The position numbers were made by a program, and so were the translations under genes. 64,000 bases of DNA from Petrosia ficiformis. Its lineage: Eukaryota > Porifera > Demospongiae > Haplosclerida > Petrosiidae. The first letter of the stretch is position 1. Each line of letters begins with the position of its first letter. The stretch covers positions 5,357,847 through 5,421,846 of the forward strand of contig OX345641.1 of NCBI GenBank assembly GCA_947044365.1, in the 5' to 3' direction. Below the pieces are notes generated by a model. It made no database searches and was not told the DNA's origin. It saw nothing but the letters and a program-made list of their open reading frames with translations. Of the stretch, positions 1 through 13,200 are shown one piece after another.

Positions 1-2
1 TT

Positions 3-419
3 AATTACCTTCATCTTTGGAAGCCACAACCAATCCTGCATCGTGATGTTGGCAGTCCCAACGTCCTTCTGGAACCATCATGTCACAATCAATGGAAAGG
101 GAAGCTCTCTGATTATGGGTCTGCCAATATTCAACACCAAATCTCTTCTACAGTTGGTCCTGGTAATCCAGCTTATGCAGCTCCTGAGTCTCGTTATCCT
201 AATGATCATTCTCCAGCTATGGATGTGTATAGTTTTGGAGTTCTCTTGATGGAAATGGTTGTACATCATCCTCCTCCTCCGACAACAAGAGAAAAGGATG
301 CTCTTATTAGGACCATACAATGGGCTCCCATAAAAGCACTTATTCGGTCCTGTACTCAAGAGGGTAAAGAACAACGTCCAGTAACATCAAACTTATTACA
401 AGAACTTCATCGTTTCTGA
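3..419 (+). CDS. Tyrosine-kinase-like (TKL) protein kinase, C-terminal part
   Basis: An open frame of 138 codons runs in from the window edge and stops at 417-419, so the N-lobe lies outside. In order I see a catalytic loop HRDVGSPNVLL (fragment residues 13-23), a metal-binding DYG in place of DFG (37-39), an APE-type motif YAAPE (58-62) and the F-helix motif DVYSFGVLLMEM (74 onward). A short C-lobe follows, ending with an RP pair where kinases have the conserved Arg of subdomain XI. HRD, the loop Asn and the Asp of DYG are kept, so activity is plausible. The catalytic-loop Lys of Ser/Thr kinases is Gly. The HRDxxxxN spacing and DVYSFG point to the TKL/tyrosine kinase branch. The stop follows the domain end directly, so the kinase domain is C-terminal. 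Substrate is unknown. Confidence 0.85.
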   Translation, partial: NYLHLWKPQPILHRDVGSPNVLLEPSCHNQWKGKLSDYGSANIQHQISSTVGPGNPAYAAPESRYPNDHSPAMDVYSFGVLLMEMVVHHPPPPTTREKDALIRTIQWAPIKALIRSCTQEGKEQRPVTSNLLQELHRF

Positions 420-2790
420 ACCAAACTATAATAATTTTGAAATGTACTTAAAATTGATAATTATAGATTTGAATTTTATTTCATCATAAATTAACTTGAT
501 GACATCCACAGTTAATATACATACACTATTGTTATAGTTTTCATTGTTTTCTGTTATGTTGTATTATGTATTATCAGGAAATATGGACAAAAGGAAATGA
601 AGAATTGTAGTAATATTAGAAGTGAGGGTAATGCACAACATAGTATCATATATCCACTAGTATGTTGCAAGTGCATTATAATTATTAATTAACTTCTTCC
701 TCTATTTAATTTAATGCGATATACTATTATTATGATGCTATATATTGTGTAATTACCATCATCAGCACTGCTAAGCATTTGCAGAAGGTGTGTGTGGTAA
801 TATACAATCATCTTCATAATTTCTTTGAAATTTAAACAAACATTGCCAGCTTGAAAGAGCTACTGATAGACTTCAAATTATACAAGGAATAGAAAGAACA
901 AGCTAAAACGTTTCAGTTATAAAAACTTAATTTATGACAATTTGTATAACCTATATGGTTAGGCCAGTGTATGATTGTTGATTTCTAGTTTCTCATCTAA
1001 AGTTAAGCAATTATAATTGATGTGGACAGTTGAGCTAATTATCACAACAAACTATCTTTCAAAAATCAGTTGAAAAGCATTGAAACATTTTCAAAAACAT
1101 AAATGAACATTATAGGGATATCAGAGTATCAAAAACTGAAAAAGCAAACGAACAAGCAACAAAATAAAACCAACTACGTATATTTCCATATAACAACCCA
1201 ACATGAGTATACCTTCTTTGTGTTTTACTTTTATACTTATTTAAGGTTGTTATACGGAAGTGGTGTGTTTTACAACAGGATGCTCAGAAAAGTACATATT
1301 AGAATACTAAATTGCACTGCAATTCACTGGATCTTGGATGTACCCTGTGTCAAATTACTGTAGATTATATGATGGTGGCATGTCTGCATTGTATTGTCCA
1401 AAATGCCCATGCTTTGTTGGATGTGGTTGGGCAGCGCTTTCATCCATTTTTCCAACCTTTGATGTTATTTGTTAGGTTATGGCACAAAGTAAAAGGAAAT
1501 TAGAATATCATGCTGATAGCTATATGTGTGATCAGGAGCCCATATTTAAAATAATAGCAGAAGAGAAGTACCTCTCCTCGGCTATTTTTTAAATTATGGG
1601 CTTTTGGTGTGATGCTTCGTAGCTTGGTCTAGTGAGAGTGAAAGTGATGTCGGGAGTATAAATTAAAACGCATTCACTCATATTCTTGGGTTATGATCTT
1701 TGCAAAAATTGGTGACTAAGGTTGAGGCGACCGCTCCAGTTGTTCCAGAAAGTAGCTGTATTCAGATGCAAAGACTTTGATGAGATGCTGAGCCACGCCT
1801 CACAATCTGTATAAATAATTATTATATCCGAGTTAGTGTTGGTTACAACACATTCAAGTAACCCCACATTGTGGAGCTGTAAGTGATACACAGGGCATTA
1901 ACCACGCTCCTACTGACATGCTATTAAATCAATTATTATTTTGATTGTCAGTGGAATTAATAGACTTGCAAGCTTGCAGAAGTCGTGTGTTTAATTTTGG
2001 ATACTACATTAACCTTCCAATCTTGTTTACATAGATTTTGGGTTTTGATTTCCCTGTGTACATCTTCCATTTTTTTATTATTATTCTTGTATAAAAACTT
2101 ACAGCCTCATACATGAGTAAATTGAAATTTGCATTGCTAGAAATTATAATATGATAGTTTGAAAGTTTGCTTTTGTAACCTTTGTCTTCAGTGACATTGC
2201 CAGATTAAACAGATATTAATTAGCTGATTTATCAGGCAAAGCCCACCACTTCAATTAACTTTAATAAAAGTGGCCAAATGTTCACAACCAAAGTATAATT
2301 TATATCTCTTAAATTGAATCTAAAATTTTCCAGTTGGAAAATGTCCCACACCCATTTGATATTCAGTACATACACAAGTTATACACTTGAATGAGTGAGC
2401 AATAGTTTAGTTCCGACCACTATGATTCGGATACAAAATCTAAGGATACGACTAATTATTAACCTTTGACGGCATAGGGTTACTATAATCTGGTGTTCTG
2501 TTTATCTGTGTATATATGAACAAAATTTCTGGACAACTAGCAACATTGGGACTTCAATTGAGCTATCAACAGACGTAAAACTATATAGATCTATGACAAT
2601 TTTTACAACTCATGATTGCCGTTTCATCACTTTCTGAAGACTTAAGACTAGTTAAGAGTACATGGAATTAAAAACACAACTCATTGTTTGCTAAACCTAC
2701 TTTGTTCTACAAAATTCATGTAGAAATCTATTTTTTTATGAAAAGAGGAACAATAATGATGATTATATTTGTGATGAAGATTTTGCCTTC
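420..2790. other. Intergenic AT-rich stretch with old repeat fragments, no gene seen
   Basis: No supportable coding sequence on either strand. Fragments of dispersed repeats are visible. Positions about 820-960 and 2480-2650 resemble the 789-bp element found whole at 5511-6300 and 39225-40013. About 1970-2100 resembles a repeat also seen at 5300-5450, 13500-13640 (opposite strand) and 42920-43050. Positions 1537-1602 form an imperfect hairpin with arms of about 22 bp. Confidence 0.5.
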
Positions 2791-2804
2791 TGTGCTTGAC
2801 ATGA

Positions 2805-3010
2805 TAGATTGGCCTTCGTCTGGATTAGATAAATTACAAGTATTATAATTACATGTACAGTCTGATAGGTTGGCCTGTCAGAATTACAAGAATTATAATT
2901 ACATGTACAGACTATTAGATTGGCCTTCGTCTGGATTAGATAAATTACAAGTATTATAATTACATGTACAGTCTGATAGGTCGGCCTTCGTCTGGATTGG
3001 ATAAATTACA
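2805..3010 (+). repeat. Tandem repeat, about 60-bp unit
   Basis: Three to four imperfect copies of a unit containing TTGGCCTTCGTCTGGATT, then AAATTACAAGTATTATAATT, and ending in TACATGTACAG. One copy is internally shortened. A single further copy lies at about 3865-3940, on the far side of the inverted-repeat element that follows. Confidence 0.8.
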
Positions 3011-3015
3011 AGTAT

Positions 3016-3269
3016 AATGAATGCACTGAAGTGCAGAACCCTCGCTTAAAAATTTACATTAATAAACATTTAAGTCCTAGGATAAAAAAGTTCAAGCAAT
3101 TTTTCATCCTAGGACAAAATATTGCGGGGGACAAAAAATTGTGACAGATCAGTTTGTTGTGCACGTATGTGATATGACTCTAAACTGAGTTGAGAAGAAT
3201 GAAGAATTTTAAATGTTTATTAATATAAATTTTTACATTGAGGGTTCTGCACTTCAGTGCATTCATTGA
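3016..3269. mobile_element. MITE with long terminal inverted repeats
   Basis: About 57 bp at the left end (ATGAATGCACTGAAGTGCAG..., 3018 onward) returns inverted at 3209-3266 with a few differences. Between the arms lies a second small palindrome around TCCTAGGA. There is no coding capacity. This is the structure of a non-autonomous foldback or MITE DNA element; the superfamily is not clear. Confidence 0.75.
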
Positions 3270-3557
3270 ACATGTTCACAACATGCAATCAAGCACATGT
3301 TTGTTTCAGCAAAAAATAACAAATGATTTTAACCATAATTAATAGTTAATTAAGTGAAGTGAATAAATGAAATGATTGTGGTTTTAACCAAAATTAATAG
3401 TTAATTGAAAGTGAATCAAATGAACACGAAAGACAGCCCTGAGTCAGTAGTTCATGACCTTGAGATGGAACGTATCATGTCATCCTTATATGTAAGGCTA
3501 AAAGGCGGACATGTTAGTAATACCATCTTGATAATCTTGGTGTCTTCATTACAGCAC

Positions 3558-3604
3558 CGTTTATGTACCATGTCACCAGTTGCTGGTGACATGGTACATA
3601 AACG
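3558..3604. repeat. Perfect 22-bp-arm hairpin
   Basis: The arm CGTTTATGTACCATGTCACC plus AG (3558-3579) is followed by a 3-nt loop and its exact reverse complement (3583-3604). Both strands are open across it, but only because of the symmetry; I do not call a gene. Confidence 0.85.
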
Positions 3605-4243
3605 CAACGCACAGCGTACAGAGTGAGTGAAAATGGCGACTGAGGAAAGTCTATCGATTCCATGAAAGCTGGAGATCGTCATTTCATTTGTCAACGAGAT
3701 TATCACAAATCATTTAAATCTCGGAATTATCAGACTCTAGCGTTTGGAAAGCAGTGTCAATGAACCAGTAACACCAGGTATTTGCAAAGATTACGTGGTA
3801 ACACACAGACAGACAGACAGACACAAATTGATTACTATAACCCTCCACCTACGCGCTCGGGTTAATAATTACATGTACAGTCTGATAGGTTGGCCTTCAT
3901 CTGGATTTGATAAATTACAAGTATTATAATTACATGTACATAAAATTTCTAACAGAGGTTTGATTAACAAACACAGTTGCTCTTCCTAATGCTGGTTAAT
4001 AACAAAGATGTCAGATACAATATAATTATAATCATATCAAATAAAATACAAGTACACATTTGTAAGTTATAAACAAGGGAATGTGCAGCAAACCATAAAC
4101 TACATAAGTAGAGAAGTTAATATAGCCTAGGTATATTTTAAAATACAGTCAAAAAATTAGAAAACTAGAAGTAAGAAAATATCACACAAGTTAGCAAAAA
4201 AATAGCAAAAGCACCTCAGGGAAACAGCAAAACCTAGTAATGT

Positions 4244-7200
4244 CTACTGATTAAACTTGTCCAGTATACGACTGAAGATCTTTGTAGCATTCTTCATACT
4301 AGAAATGCTGCAGTATTCATTGTCTCCATGATAAACATGGCTATGGCCATACCCACACACCTATAATGAAAGTGAAAGGTGGTAATAAAAGTTAACAAAA
4401 AATAAAGATTTGTTGTGTCATATTCTTTAGTTGTCTTTGTTGTTTGTTTTCAATATATGAAATGATAAGACCATACCATACCAGATTTAGTACAAGAGGC
4501 GGGAGGTGGGATTAGCGGAGGGTTACTGTAATCATATTTTCTGTCTGTGTGTCTTCTACAAAATTTCTGAATGACTAATAACATTTAAACTTCAATTGAG
4601 CTACCAACAGACTGGAAACTACACAAGGATCAAAATTAAGGAAGGGATTTTTCTAAAGCCTCTTGGTTACAAAGTTATGACAATTTTTACAACTGATGAT
4701 TGCCGTTTCACCAGTTACTGAAGACTTCTGATAGCAATTAATAGAGTACAGGAAACACAACTCATCTTGTTTGAAGGCTATGGCTGTCAAATCACAGCTT
4801 GAAATCAAGTACAATTGAAGTAGTGGTTGCTACAACATTGAGTTGGTTTTATTTCTGCCTGACAGTTAATTTTGAGCTCTATCTACTTCATTTCTGCACA
4901 TGGCTAAAGCCACAAAGCTGTTTCTACTTGGAGTGCAAGTTGTATATAACAAACACACATATCAGAGAGTACAGTAGTACTGTCTATGTAGGGATGGCAA
5001 GGGAAAAAATGGCCACCCATACATTTCAATTGCAAGTGATGAAATCTCTGGTAATATATACATACAGGTTTTAATACGCACATACCTACTCACATCTAGT
5101 GTTTTTATGACTACCAACACCTTCTAGATGGCAAAATCTTTATCAAAATTCGTTGTTTTTTTTTCCAGACAAATCATTGTATGTTGAACTATCACAATGA
5201 TTCTAGCACCATTCCAGTCGCATTCATAGTAAAATTCTGGTCTACAAGTACAGCTCTTTGTATTTTGCTTTATAGTAGTATACATGTAAGTACTTATGTA
5301 GGGTTATATGGAAGTGGTTTGTTTAATTTTGAGTCCTACATTGTATGTTAGCCTCCAAACCTTGTTCACATGCTTTTTAGGTTTTGACGTCCCTACTGTA
5401 CATCTTCTTTCATTTTTATTGAAAATGTTTCTTGTATAATTATAATACAATCTCAGTAAAACAATTATTATTACATGTACATGTATAGTCAAGTATTGTC
5501 TGCAATTATTACCCTTGCCGCAAAGTGTAGGCAGAAGGGTATGGTAATCATATTGTGTGTCTGTGTGTCTGTCTGTTTGCAAATTTCTGGGGAAACTACA
5601 AACATTGGGGGCTCAAAGGAGCTACTGGCAGACTTCAAATTATACAAGGAACAAAAATAACAAGAGGCTATTGCTAAAACCTTTTGATTACAAAGTTATG
5701 ACAATTTATATCACTCACGGTTACTGTTTACATACATCTAAACATAAATGCTACTGTATCATGACTATCACTAGCAAAGCACTGCATCAAATCAAACACA
5801 ATTGAAGTAGTCCTGGCTGCAACCTCGAGCACTGGCTCCAAGTAAGAAAGTTACTTTCTAGCTCCACCTATTTTAAGTCATGTGTTGTGCACGTGATTCA
5901 CACATGTGTAAACATTTTCCAAGGACCTCTCTTTGTTGAATGCTTCACAGAGGACCTTTCTTTCTTTTTTTAAATAAAACAGTGACTAAAATGTAAGACT
6001 ATATTATAGAGATTTGATACACGTATTTTTTGTATTTAAAATAGATATTAAATTGAGTTCAGTTGATAGCATCCACTCAGTCCCCAAGTTCACAGTTTTA
6101 CTTCAGTTGATAGCAGAATTTCAGTCCTTGACTTTTGTTACTTTATACCTTTTGCAATATGTAGTTAACCATTTCATGACTTATATTACTCAGACCCATA
6201 CAAATATACATAATTATTATAATCGTTTGGTGTATTGTGTTTATAAATGATTATTATTTGTTTCACATGTAATACTACTTTGCCACGTAAGCGAGGGTCC
6301 ATCCTGACGGCATTAATTTCCTTGTTGGTAACTGTTTGGCTTGTTTCCCAATCACTTGTGGCAAGGGTTCTGCATTATGAGTACATTCATTATAATTGCT
6401 TTTAGCTATTTTTTTTTTTACAAAAGCAAAGTGTGGGTTAATTAAATACTAACATTAATACCCATGGTAGTATTTTATGTTACACATCACAAATCAGTGT
6501 GAGAAAAGTTGCCAATGGGGGGCAAAATAGGTGTTTGCTAAAATAAAGTGGGGCAAACCCCCTATCCATGTGGGTAAGTAAGCATATGGCCTAGAATTGT
6601 CTGAGGCCATGCTCCCTCCCCCACCCCCCCCCCCCCCCCCCAAAAGGAAAATTTTACTCTCTGAGATCATTTCTGGTGCATTTTAAGACAAATATTTGAC
6701 CACAAAAGATATTTGCTGAGCAGGTTTGATATGGAATCGGAAATCCTGAAAAATACGTGTTTGACTTCAAAAAAACTTTACTGAATTACTATTCCTTTGC
6801 TCATGCAATTTTATGCATTGAAAGTTACAAATTAATAAATATTTATGTTGAAAAATAGCAAGTGGGGCAAGAGTTTAGTAAGGGGAGGGCAATGCCCTTC
6901 AAAATGCAGCCCTGCAACTTCCTTCCTCTCTCATTGATTGCACACAATCATGGTAATCGTATAGTTATATACATGTAGCTACAGCTGTATATGTAACACA
7001 AATGTCAAATGTTTTCACTGACTTGTATATCAAAACCAGCTTTTTGAAGATCACCCACTAGTGGTAGACTACCACATATAGAGTATGGTTTGCTCTCTCC
7101 TAAAATATCACCTGTAGCAGCATGAAGATGTTTATAACCCTCTGATGTGATGTCACAAGCAATTCCCTATGGATAAAAAGAAATAAATTTATCATACATT

Positions 7201-10200
7201 ATCTAACATAGGCTTTTCTCTCAAGCTACAGTACAAGATATTAGACATCTACTTAGATGTGAGTACAGTTACATGTATATACTGTATATACGTATATATA
7301 TATATATATATATATACATTGTATATATATATACACATGTACAGCATGTATATATGTATGAGGAGTCTTTTTCAACTCCCAGCCGAGAGTATTTGTGTAT
7401 TAGCTTCTGGTCAATTGGCTTCAGCAGGATACAGGCAATGATGTGGAAATAGCCAGACATGCCAAATATTATCCATTTAGAATACAAAATGTCCTTTTTT
7501 GAGTCAATAAAACAAACTGTCCATTCTTTACTTTTTTAGCTTATGTAAATAGCCAAAATTTTATGGCACACCCCAGTCTTAGTAAACAATTTCAATAGCA
7601 TGTGGAGGTACCTGCCAGAAGTGAAGAGGCTTGAATCACCTTCCATCTTTAGTGTTAAAGAAGAAGAGTTGCCTCTGCCCCATCACACCTATGTGAGTCT
7701 ATTGACAAGTGTATATAGAGAAAAAAACATCCCTATGATTGCTTTACAAATTTAAGTGAAGATAAAAGTATCCTTATGACTGCTTTGTGGTGTCCAGAAT
7801 TCAGTAATCATGGCTGACTTTATCAAGCATGAAAGACAACAGCTTATTATAGTTATTATTTTGATTATCTACTCTCCTGACCTTTCAAAGGACCTTGTAG
7901 AACTTTAGGAATATATTTCAGGCAGAATAGCTAGCTATTAGTTACAGCTTTCTTTCTGCTGGTGTGTAGAGCTTGATAGCGCGTTCTTTTACGCGCCACG
8001 CCCATTAATTGACCGAGCCCCCGGGAATGATGTAACTTCCTTAACTACGTATACAACCCATACTCGCGTAGGTGACACAAACATATATATATATATATAT
8101 ATATATATAAACATACATCGAACCCGTGGGAAAGCAATCATAGGGATGGCCCTACGGGCCATAACAAGAAATATACAAACACCACTTTATTAAGTCATGG
8201 ATAGATAACTATCCTAGCATCGAGTATAACGATAGTAATGGTAAGATTATGTACAGTGGTGTATGTAAGAAACACAAGAAGAACTTGCAACATCGGGATC
8301 AGTTAACTTTACAAGATTGGCTTTGATCGACTATAGTAAAGTCTATAGATTATTAGTGCTGTGAACCGGTTACAGTTATTCTCTCATGAATTTGATTAAT
8401 TTAAACTTAGCAGTATACCGGTTATAAATATTGAAATTTAATAACCGTGCATCGGCGCATGGGCATATTAGTAGCATGTGTCTGAAAATGGCAGAGGGGA
8501 TAGTATCCCCACGCAATATTGGAAGAAGAGTTGCCTCTTATTGGAGGATACCTAGACTCTGAATTAGTAAAACTGATGCCTGACAGTTCTTTCTTTGGTA
8601 TGATGATTGATGAGTGATTTGAGAGTAAGGAAGAACCTCGTTGTTATGTTAGTATTGTAAACAGTTTTGGTCACTTTGTTAGTCATTTTGCTCATATTGC
8701 TGAAATAAAGCATTGTGATACAGCTGCGTTGACAGATGCTATTATTAAATATCTTGAAGAGAAACAGATTGATGTTAGTAAAGTTGCTGGACTTGGGAGA
8801 GATGGAGCCATTGTAATGGTTGGTAGACACAATGCAGTAGGGGCCATGTTGAAAAGATCAAATCCCTTCAAGCTGCACTATGTGGTCCACAAACGTGCAC
8901 TAGTAAGTGTAAGTGCTATATCATCAGTGCCATACTGTAATCAACATCACTCAATACTTCAAGGGCTCTATAATTATTTTCATATATCTCCAAGCAAATA
9001 TTCTGTTTCAAAAGGAATGATGGAAATTTTAAATGATCCATAAGTCCATATAGAGTAGGAACATATGATTAGATGGGTATCAATGCACAGGGCAGTTGAA
9101 TCAGTTCGAAAGTATTTTGGACCTCTTCTTATCACATTGTCAACCTTAGCAGCTGGGGATGCTGTAGCAAAAGGACGGTATAAGTCATTGTGTAGGTAAC
9201 TATACATTTATAGGTTTCAGCCTTTCACTCACTTCCTCTGTGAGATACTAGAAGATTTAACTTACCTTATCAGCTGAACAGGAATGTCTTACCAGCATGT
9301 GTAAATTTGCTGATGCAGTGGTATCAAATATTGAAGATAAGTTTCCAGACTTACCCATATGGTCTGCATTAAAGATTTATGATCCCTGGCCGGTTCGTAC
9401 CCTTACAAAGCAACAGTTACGGTAATGTGAAAGCCAAAATGTGTTGACACTGATGGATCTCTTTGGTAAAGCCCAAAGTGATTAATGATAAAGAGTACAA
9501 GAAATTAATTGATCCTTCCCTGCTGCGTAATACATAATTATACTGTAACTCAATATTGCAGTTGGCCAAAAAACGTTTATGAGAAGAGGACTTCATTTCC
9601 TGTTATTTCAAAGTTACTTGAGTGTATTCTAGTGTTACCTATGTCATCTGTACCAAGCAAAAGGGGCTTCTCAAACCATAATAGAATCAGAAGAAAATTT
9701 GAAAACACCTTGTAGTTCAAACTGTGAAGTCATTAATGTTTGTGTCTGTGAATGATCCAGACACATGTTCGATTATATGTAGCCTCTGGAGACTTGGGAA
9801 AAAAATGTCGGAATCATCGTCATATACACTGTTATGTGTATTTAAATGCCTTAGAATAAAAATCCCAATTCATTGTGTACAATATATATTTATTTTTCAC
9901 AACATTATGCTTTCATAATACATAAGTCTTATGATATCTGGCAGTAAAAGGATAAAGCTCTAAGGATGTTGAGACTTAGAAAATTTGAAAAAAGAGTCAA
10001 GTTTTTGGTATAGGAAGGAAATGGCAACAGAGATTACTGAAGCAGAGTTGCCAGCTGCGAACTGCAGTATTGGAAAATGAAGAAAAATCGGTTCTCTAAG
10101 GTATGTATATTCTTGTGTAGTGACATACAAATTACAGTTCAGCTACATGTACATGTATGCTGTAAATGACCATATACTTACACTGATTACATGCAAGCAA

Positions 10201-13200
10201 TCACAGGGGTACAGGATTTTGCCCACCTTGTAGTTGGTAATATTGCACCACACCACAACAAATTTTCAAAATGAAACAGGGACAGCCATACACGATTATT
10301 CTACAGAACTAATAATCCTACAAGTTCTAAACTATTTGCTATTACCAGAATACATGTACAATCATGTACATACATGTACATGAATATATACATACATGTG
10401 TACATGTACAATAATTTAATACCTTGAAAGGTTCCCCTTCAACTTTGAATGTCAATTTACCCCTGAAACTTTTTCCAGTTGTTTCATCAGTGATATCATA
10501 TTTGCTACACGGACCACGAGTTGGTAATATACTAAAATCTGCAGAAAGATATAATATACATGTACATGCACAGGTACAGTATACTATACATAAATGTGCA
10601 TATTAATAACCAGTGAAAGAAATACGACTAACCATTGTTTATTTGATCCACATATCCTTTCACTTTGGTCAAACATTCATGAATATCATAAAATGGAGTC
10701 AAACGAATATCACCTGCATATATATACAGTGTACATGTAAATAAAGATACATGTAGATGTATAATTATGGAGAAAAACACATTCCTATGATTACTTTCTA
10801 GTGTTTAATCATTAATTATTGCAGACTTTTTTAGCTACATGTACATGTACATACATGTATTTGTTTCCCATTTTTATTACTTTTAAAAGTTCTTGTATAA
10901 TTTTGAAATGTACTTGATCTACAAAAGTTACATGTTTAGTTGCAGTTTCTACAAGCCACTTTCTTCCTGGTGGTCTGCATACTGTGCCATAGCAGTGTAA
11001 ATACATGTATAGCTTGACTGTGTGCTCATTTACATCCATATACTGTACTGAGATATATATATATATATGCACATGTATTTAATCATTCAAATATTACCTC
11101 ATCGTAAATTTTTAATAAGTACAACTGTTTAATAGATTATTAAGCAGAACCATAGCTACATTTCTATATCATGTTGAGTAAAACTGATAAATTCATACAT
11201 ATAAAAGTCCTACTATGGTTTAATCACCATAATTATATACAACACACACTTTCCTGTGTATGTGTGTGCATCTGGATTCATTAGCAATTATTTCATGAAT
11301 TTACAATGTATAATAAATTCAGTTTCTCATTGCAAATCTTTCTGTACTAGCACTATCATAAATTTGTATAACAGATAATGTTTAAATTACTTGTCACAAT
11401 AATTGATATTTGAGCAACTAAAAACTTACCTTTGACTTCAGTCCATGGTGGAATCTGGTTAATAGACCCTTCAGAACATGTGATTTGTGTTGGTTTCATT
11501 GTTGATGGAGTAGCAAACTTGTATTCTGTCTCTTTTGGATGCTGCAATATGTACATGTACATGCATGTAGAAAGTCAGTGACCTCAAACCTCTACATACA
11601 TATATGATAGATCAAACGAAAGGGGGTCATAATTGTTTTAGTCTAGTATACATATGTAATTCAAATGGAGAGAAACCAGATACTATTGTGATTTTGGTTT
11701 TAGTATTCTTTCGAATACATGGCCACAGATCACTATAGTTTGAGTAGGATGAGCATTTTAACCACCCTTATAACATTTTTCTGTTCGCCATTTTTATTGC
11801 AATTTAATTAATTAACAGTGATTAAATGGGCATTTTCTAATTTTGAGCTATTGTAATAGTCACTCCAGTCTCAATGTAAACCAAGCTGATCAATGCAATG
11901 ATAAAAAATACAATAATTAGAAATTTGATATACGAGCCATGTTCCTGTACTCAGTCTAATGTACTATTAGTAATACTAACAGGTGAATAGTCTTCATAGA
12001 ATTTCTTCTGTAGATAAGCAACAGCTTCATCAGCTAATTCCAAACTATTGATTCCCTATAATAATGGAGAATGATACAATTGATATAATGTGTTATTCAC
12101 TTGACACATGTGCATGTAATGAATTTGATACAGTTGCACTTATTGGGGCAAATATAAGCAAGCCTGGGTCAATGAATTCTTTTTGCTTGCTTGTATGCTC
12201 ACTTCAATGAATGTTTACAATATGCTCCCGTGTGCATTCTGTCCTCACTGATGATTATCATCTACCAAGTATACAAACTATACATGTAACTGGATTTAGT
12301 AATAAGAGCTGACAATGCAGTGTTTCTATATACATGTACATGTAGGTAGAAATAATGTATTATCTAGATCTATACTCTAATTGTAGTTGGCCATTCTGTA
12401 ATGCAGAGGTGATAGCACAGTACAGTGTGGAAGGTGAAAGGTACATGCCAGCTGAGCTGCCTTGGTAGCTCAGTTGGTAGAGCATCTGTCCGGAGTACAG
12501 AGTGTCGTGGGTTCGAATCCCACCTGAGGCAACTCTCATTTTCATTTTTCCATTGCCTCAGGTGTCTTTCTTTCTTTCTTTCTACATCTCCGATAACATC
12601 ATGTAAATGTACATGTACTTGTAAAAGTAATAAAATACATAATTATAATATTATTATTATTATAATAACAGTTTCAGTAATGAAGTCCACAGAAAAACAG
12701 ATACTCTCTTGTAAGTGCAACTCTACAATGTGTTTGCTGCAGGAAAGCAACATGCCGAGTGTCTAAAAGTAGTATAACTCTTGCTATTGTGACACAATGT
12801 TTTATTACACCCACAATTAATTATTGTTGTGTTCCTGAATGCAGACAAAATATACATGTGTATATATTCGCTAGGTGAGATTCAACTTCTACACTGCATG
12901 ATTTTTATGCCTCGCACTAAGGCGCTCGGCAATTAACCAAACGAAAAAGGTCTGAGTAATGAATGATGTATGTACCACTTAATTAAAGGCATACCCATTT
13001 ATTAAATGATGTTCTGATAGTTGATTTTTTTTTAATGAAACGAATTCCAGTCTAACTACATGACCCTAGGTACAGGTATAAATGACATTGCATGACTACA
13101 TGTACATTCATGAATTCACCATGCACAAATAAAAAGGTTTTGAAATATAATCAAAATGATGGTTGACTATCCAACTAAGTACGTAGATACATCATACACT

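Noticed and set aside
3452..3706. Minus-strand frame of 84 codons over the hairpin
   Set aside because: Opened by the 47-bp palindrome, no motif and no splice context.
12459..12531. Functional tRNA-Ser(GGA) gene
   Set aside because: It lacks the long variable arm of serine tRNAs, its anticodon loop lacks the usual U33 in this copy, and it is fused to a repeated SINE body.
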